Origin: Batillaria attramentaria
Taxonomy: Eukaryota; Mollusca; Gastropoda; Batillariidae
Assembly: GCA_018292915.2 (NCBI GenBank)
Contig: JACVVK020000142.1
Span: 381,001 to 445,000, forward strand
Reading direction: 5' to 3'
DNA: 64,000 bases
The translations under genes and the position numbers were made by a program. Below are positions 61,023-64,000 of this stretch, piece after piece. The first letter of the stretch is position 1; every line of letters starts with the position of its first letter. The notes beneath the pieces are model-generated. The model did no database searches and had not been told where the DNA came from. It was given only the letters and a program-made list of their open reading frames with translations.

Positions 61023-62001
61023 TACATGGACATCTGTTGTGTTTAGTGTCTGACCGTGCCGGTGCGTGTCTTTCTGTCTTGTGTTGCGATGGACGTTTCA
61101 GGAATGTCTTCATTGCTGACTCTGCGTGACAGGGAGGCCGTATTATATACACTCGCCAGTTTTACCGGGTTGAACCTGGCCTGAACCCAGGTTGGTGCGT
61201 TTACATTTAACCAACCCGGTGTTAAAAGCGACCCGGCTTCAAGGCTGGTGCAGGGCCCGCATGTAAGAGTCGGGGTTAGGGAGTTTAGCCCGGGGTTAGA
61301 GTCTAACCTCGAACTAAACTAGCAAGGTGCCTAGAAGGATTTTTGTCTTTCTTTCTTCGATTCCTTTTTTTTTTATTTAATTTTGTTTTGGGGTTTCTTT
61401 TGTCCTAGTCTGGGTTAGGCTCGTAGCCATGGGTTAAATTAACCTCGAGTTTTATATGCGGTCCAAGTGTTGAACCCGGGTCCAGGGCCAACCGGCATTT
61501 CAGATCTAAACATGAAGCTGGCGTCATGATGCTTTCAAGGCAAGAAGGACAAACGCTCATGCGTGCCAATGATTAATCTTGTACCTACCACGTGAACACA
61601 AACGCAGAGCATTTAAAAAAACAAAAACAAAAAACAATATTGTGACAGGCATATCCAGGGCAAATACCTCGCTTAATATTTGCTCTACGCTTAATAGATT
61701 TTAAAATACGAAGTGTAAATAGCCACGTGTGAGCACGTCTCTTGGTTGCTAGTGAACGAACCCAAGGACGGATTAACAGATTTCATGTCCATGACTGGAG
61801 AGTTTGGTATTTAAAGTATCTAGGCGCTTATCTGGCATACAACAACGTTGCGGAAAAACTTTCATCGAATGCGTGTATTGTGTCACTTGTGTCAAGACAT
61901 AACATCACAGACCATTGTGAAGACTCGAGTTGGCGTAATATTGTTTGTTTTTGCACCAACGGAGCGATCCAGCAGACTGCAGACCACAGCCGTAGGGCTT
62001 A
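61023..62001. other. Spacer beyond C1q gene 3
   Basis: Contains GGGCCC-type MITE copy 5 and otherwise unique-looking sequence; no gene seen. Confidence 0.5.
61253..61464 (-). mobile_element. MITE, GGGCCC-ended family (copy 5, internally shortened)
   Basis: GGGCCCGCATGTAAGAGTCG at the left, CGAGTTTTATATGCGGTCC at the right, with an internal deletion. Flanked by GAACCCAGGTTGG/ACCCGG-type sequences that may be remnants of another palindromic repeat. Confidence 0.7.
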
Positions 62002-62403
62002 AAGATCTAAGCTCCCAGCAAAAAGCTTTCCGAAGTGTGAAACAAAATTACAGAGTCGACCGTGGAAGCACAGTCAACTCTGTCATAGTTGCAGAGTTTT
62101 CAGCGTCCCTGAAACCCCAGTAAAACCCACGGGCATCCTGATTCACAGCTCAGTTTGCGTTTTGACACTGAGCGAGAAAGATCCTGCAGCACTCAGCATC
62201 CCGGCGCTGGACACTGTGGCGATGTGTCTCGCTCACTGACCAAAAGCCAAATAATGTCACGGCAAACTCGTGCTCTGGTTTTATAAGGGTGCCCGAAGCG
62301 CTGAAAACTCTGCAACTGTGACAGAGTTGACTGTGCTTGCACGGTCGACTCTGTAAAATGCTTTTCACACTTCGGAAAGCTTTTTGTTGGGAGCTTAGAT
62401 CTT
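62002..62403. mobile_element. Foldback element with ~104-bp inverted arms
   Basis: Arms 62002-62105 and 62299-62403 are about 95% identical in inversion (AAGATCTAAGCTCCC outer end; GAGTTTTCAGCG inner end). The interior includes GCTCTGGTTTTATAAGG. A diverged one-armed relative is at 1265-1590. Confidence 0.8.
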
Positions 62404-62665
62404 GAAGTAGCATTTCAACGGGCGCATAGGTTTTTTTGGTTTTTTTTGGAGTACTATAACAGAAGATCTTCAGAAGTGGCATTTCAACGCGCGCGCACTT
62501 TCTTTAACTCTAAAAAACTCATGCAGAAATCGCACTTTTACTTGAAATCTTCAGATCACTAGGAGCCACTTCAATCTGCAGCGGTCTTTAGATAATAGTG
62601 GCCTTGCGTAATAGTGGCCTGAAGTGCTCCTACTGGTGTGCAGTGGCCTGCTATATTTAAACAAG

Positions 62666-63068
62666 TCGGGCGGTCGGTGGTCTAGTGGTTAAGAGACTTG
62701 TCACCAATGCGAGAGGTCAGGGGTTCGAGTCCTACTCAGGGCAAAGAATTTTTCCTTCTCGTATGTGGCACCGTTCATTCGGGCCGATCGTCGGGGGTTC
62801 TCTCTGGGTACTCCGGCTTCCTCCCCCTCTGCTTTGGAAATTGTTCAGCCCACCAAATTTGAAAAGTAAATGCAATTCTAAATTCCGAAATTTCAATAGC
62901 TGAGCTGACCCTTCGCACCACGTGATTGTAATGTGTTTATGTCCAGTGTGTGAGAGAATGCGTGTGATTCACGTGAGCGTGCGTGTTGGGTTCAGTTCGC
63001 GGCACTTTGAGCCGATTCATGAAACTGGGTAAAGCGCCTATACAAAACTCATTATTATTATTATTATT
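62666..63068 (+). mobile_element. tRNA-derived SINE, family B, full length
   Basis: Head resembling a tRNA (GGTGGTCTAGTGGTTAAGAG A box; GGGGTTCGAGTCC B box), ~330-bp body and an (ATT)n 3' end preceded by GGTAAAGCGCCTATAC, about 400 bp in all. It sits about 260 bp upstream of the fourth C1q gene. Confidence 0.85.
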
Positions 63069-63329
63069 TATCACACAGCTGGCTAGGGTGTGGTCGGACT
63101 TGGGCTCAAGAGTTACAGAAGAACTTCACAAGTGGGGTTTCAACGCGCGCATAGATCCTTTAAGGACCATAACATTACGGCTTCATAAGTGGTATTTCAA
63201 CGCTCGCGCGGGTTTTTTTTCCGGACCACGAAAACATTCTGGCACAAATTAAAGTCGGGTTGACGGTTGCAAAAGTAACACCTCTTTTTACCTCTTCTTA
63301 CAAGACGGTCGCAGAGTTTGAGTCTCACA

Positions 63330-63516
63330 ATGAAGCTGCTGCATTTCTTGGCCCTCGCACTCACGGTGGCGGTGTGTTCTCTGGCGCACGATGCGGGAAC
63401 AGAAGAGAGACAGAGACGGTCTGATGATCCGTCTCCTCTCCAGGCGGTCGTAGAGAACCTTTCCAGGGAGGTGTCGAGCAACAAAGCCGAAATATCGGCC
63501 TTGAAAGCTCAGATGG
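63330..63516 (+). CDS. First exon of a fourth C1q-family gene (partial, runs off the window)
   Basis: ATG at 63330 opens a signal peptide (MKLLHFLALALTVAVCSLAH), then RR-SDDPSPLQAVVENL (RR at 29-30) and a heptad-like stretch (REVSSNKAEISALKAQM), ending at a GTAAGT donor (63517) in phase 1. The organisation is that of exon 1 in the three complete C1q genes, but on the opposite strand. No C1q-domain exon appears before 64000, so the domain is inferred, not seen; the intron is at least 480 bp and includes a long (GT)n. Confidence 0.75.
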
Positions 63517-63855
63517 GTAAGTAGATCTGGTCGGTGTTTAGTTATACTATAGTATCACTCAGTAATGTAAGATGGTAATAAGGTTGTTTGTTTTTTTTAA
63601 AAAGTAAAACTAGAATGCCACTTTTTGTCTGTTTTCTATCATTAGCTGTTCAACTATTTCATTTAACAGGACGTAATGTAATATGTTCAACAAGCAAATA
63701 AACCTTAGTCATAGTTCTGATCATTGCATCCTCTGAAAATTACTTGTACAAGCAGAAAGAACGACATTGTACCAGTACATTCAGATGTTTAAAGACAGGT
63801 TAATAAAAACCTAGAAAACTGTATGAAACGTTTTGAATCGTTTACAAGCTCCGCC

Positions 63856-63856
<1 letters not shown>

Positions 63857-63947
<91 letters not shown>
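63857..63947. repeat. (GT)n
   Basis: Perfect GT array in the first intron of the fourth C1q-family gene. Confidence 0.95.
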
Positions 63948-63949
<2 letters not shown>

Positions 63950-64000
63950 CACCGGTCTTACTTGTTTTCTTTTTTTTAAAAAAAGAAATGATTCTGTTTT

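Overview
The window looks like nuclear DNA of a lophotrochozoan animal, most likely a gastropod mollusc. The basis is spliced genes with GT-AG introns, a cluster of small secreted C1q-domain genes of the kind greatly expanded in molluscs, tRNA-derived SINEs, and a very high load of (AC)n/(GT)n microsatellites and short inverted-repeat transposons. The species assignment is inference; the gene calls rest on recognisable protein sequence.

Layout. 1-16.5 kb holds no gene I can support; it is filled with microsatellites, SINEs, MITEs, a ~150-bp repeat family and a 1.02-kb CpG-rich element with terminal inverted repeats. 16.6-30.3 kb (+) is a complete 23-exon importin subunit beta-1 gene (KPNB1, 885 aa), with a probable 3' UTR to about 32.57 kb. 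33.9-41.1 kb (-) is a complete 11-exon PPAN/SSF1 (Peter Pan, Brix-domain ribosome-biogenesis factor) gene of about 508 aa. The two housekeeping genes converge tail to tail, with about 0.6 kb between their poly(A) signals. 41.1-48.4 kb is gene-free and contains a stretch extraordinarily rich in the pentamer TCAGT, several MITEs, and SINEs (one split by a MITE). 48.4-49.96 kb (+) is a two-exon BTB-BACK gene that also encodes a C-terminal transmembrane helix. 51.4-64 kb is a C1q-domain cluster: three complete two-exon genes on the minus strand (195, 203 and 202 aa) and the first exon of a fourth on the plus strand, whose C1q exon must lie beyond the window. All four share signal peptide, dibasic (K/R)R-SDD motif, short heptad region, then a phase-1 intron before the C1q domain.

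How it fits together. KPNB1 (nuclear import) and PPAN (60S ribosome assembly in the nucleolus) are both growth-related housekeeping genes, but nothing seen here beyond convergent orientation links them. The C1q genes form a local family made by duplication; genes 2 and 3 also share upstream sequence. The most distinctive mobile-DNA signal is five CAG...CTG-ended MITE insertions from four families, each flanked by a perfect 6-bp target-site duplication, four of them inside KPNB1 or PPAN introns.
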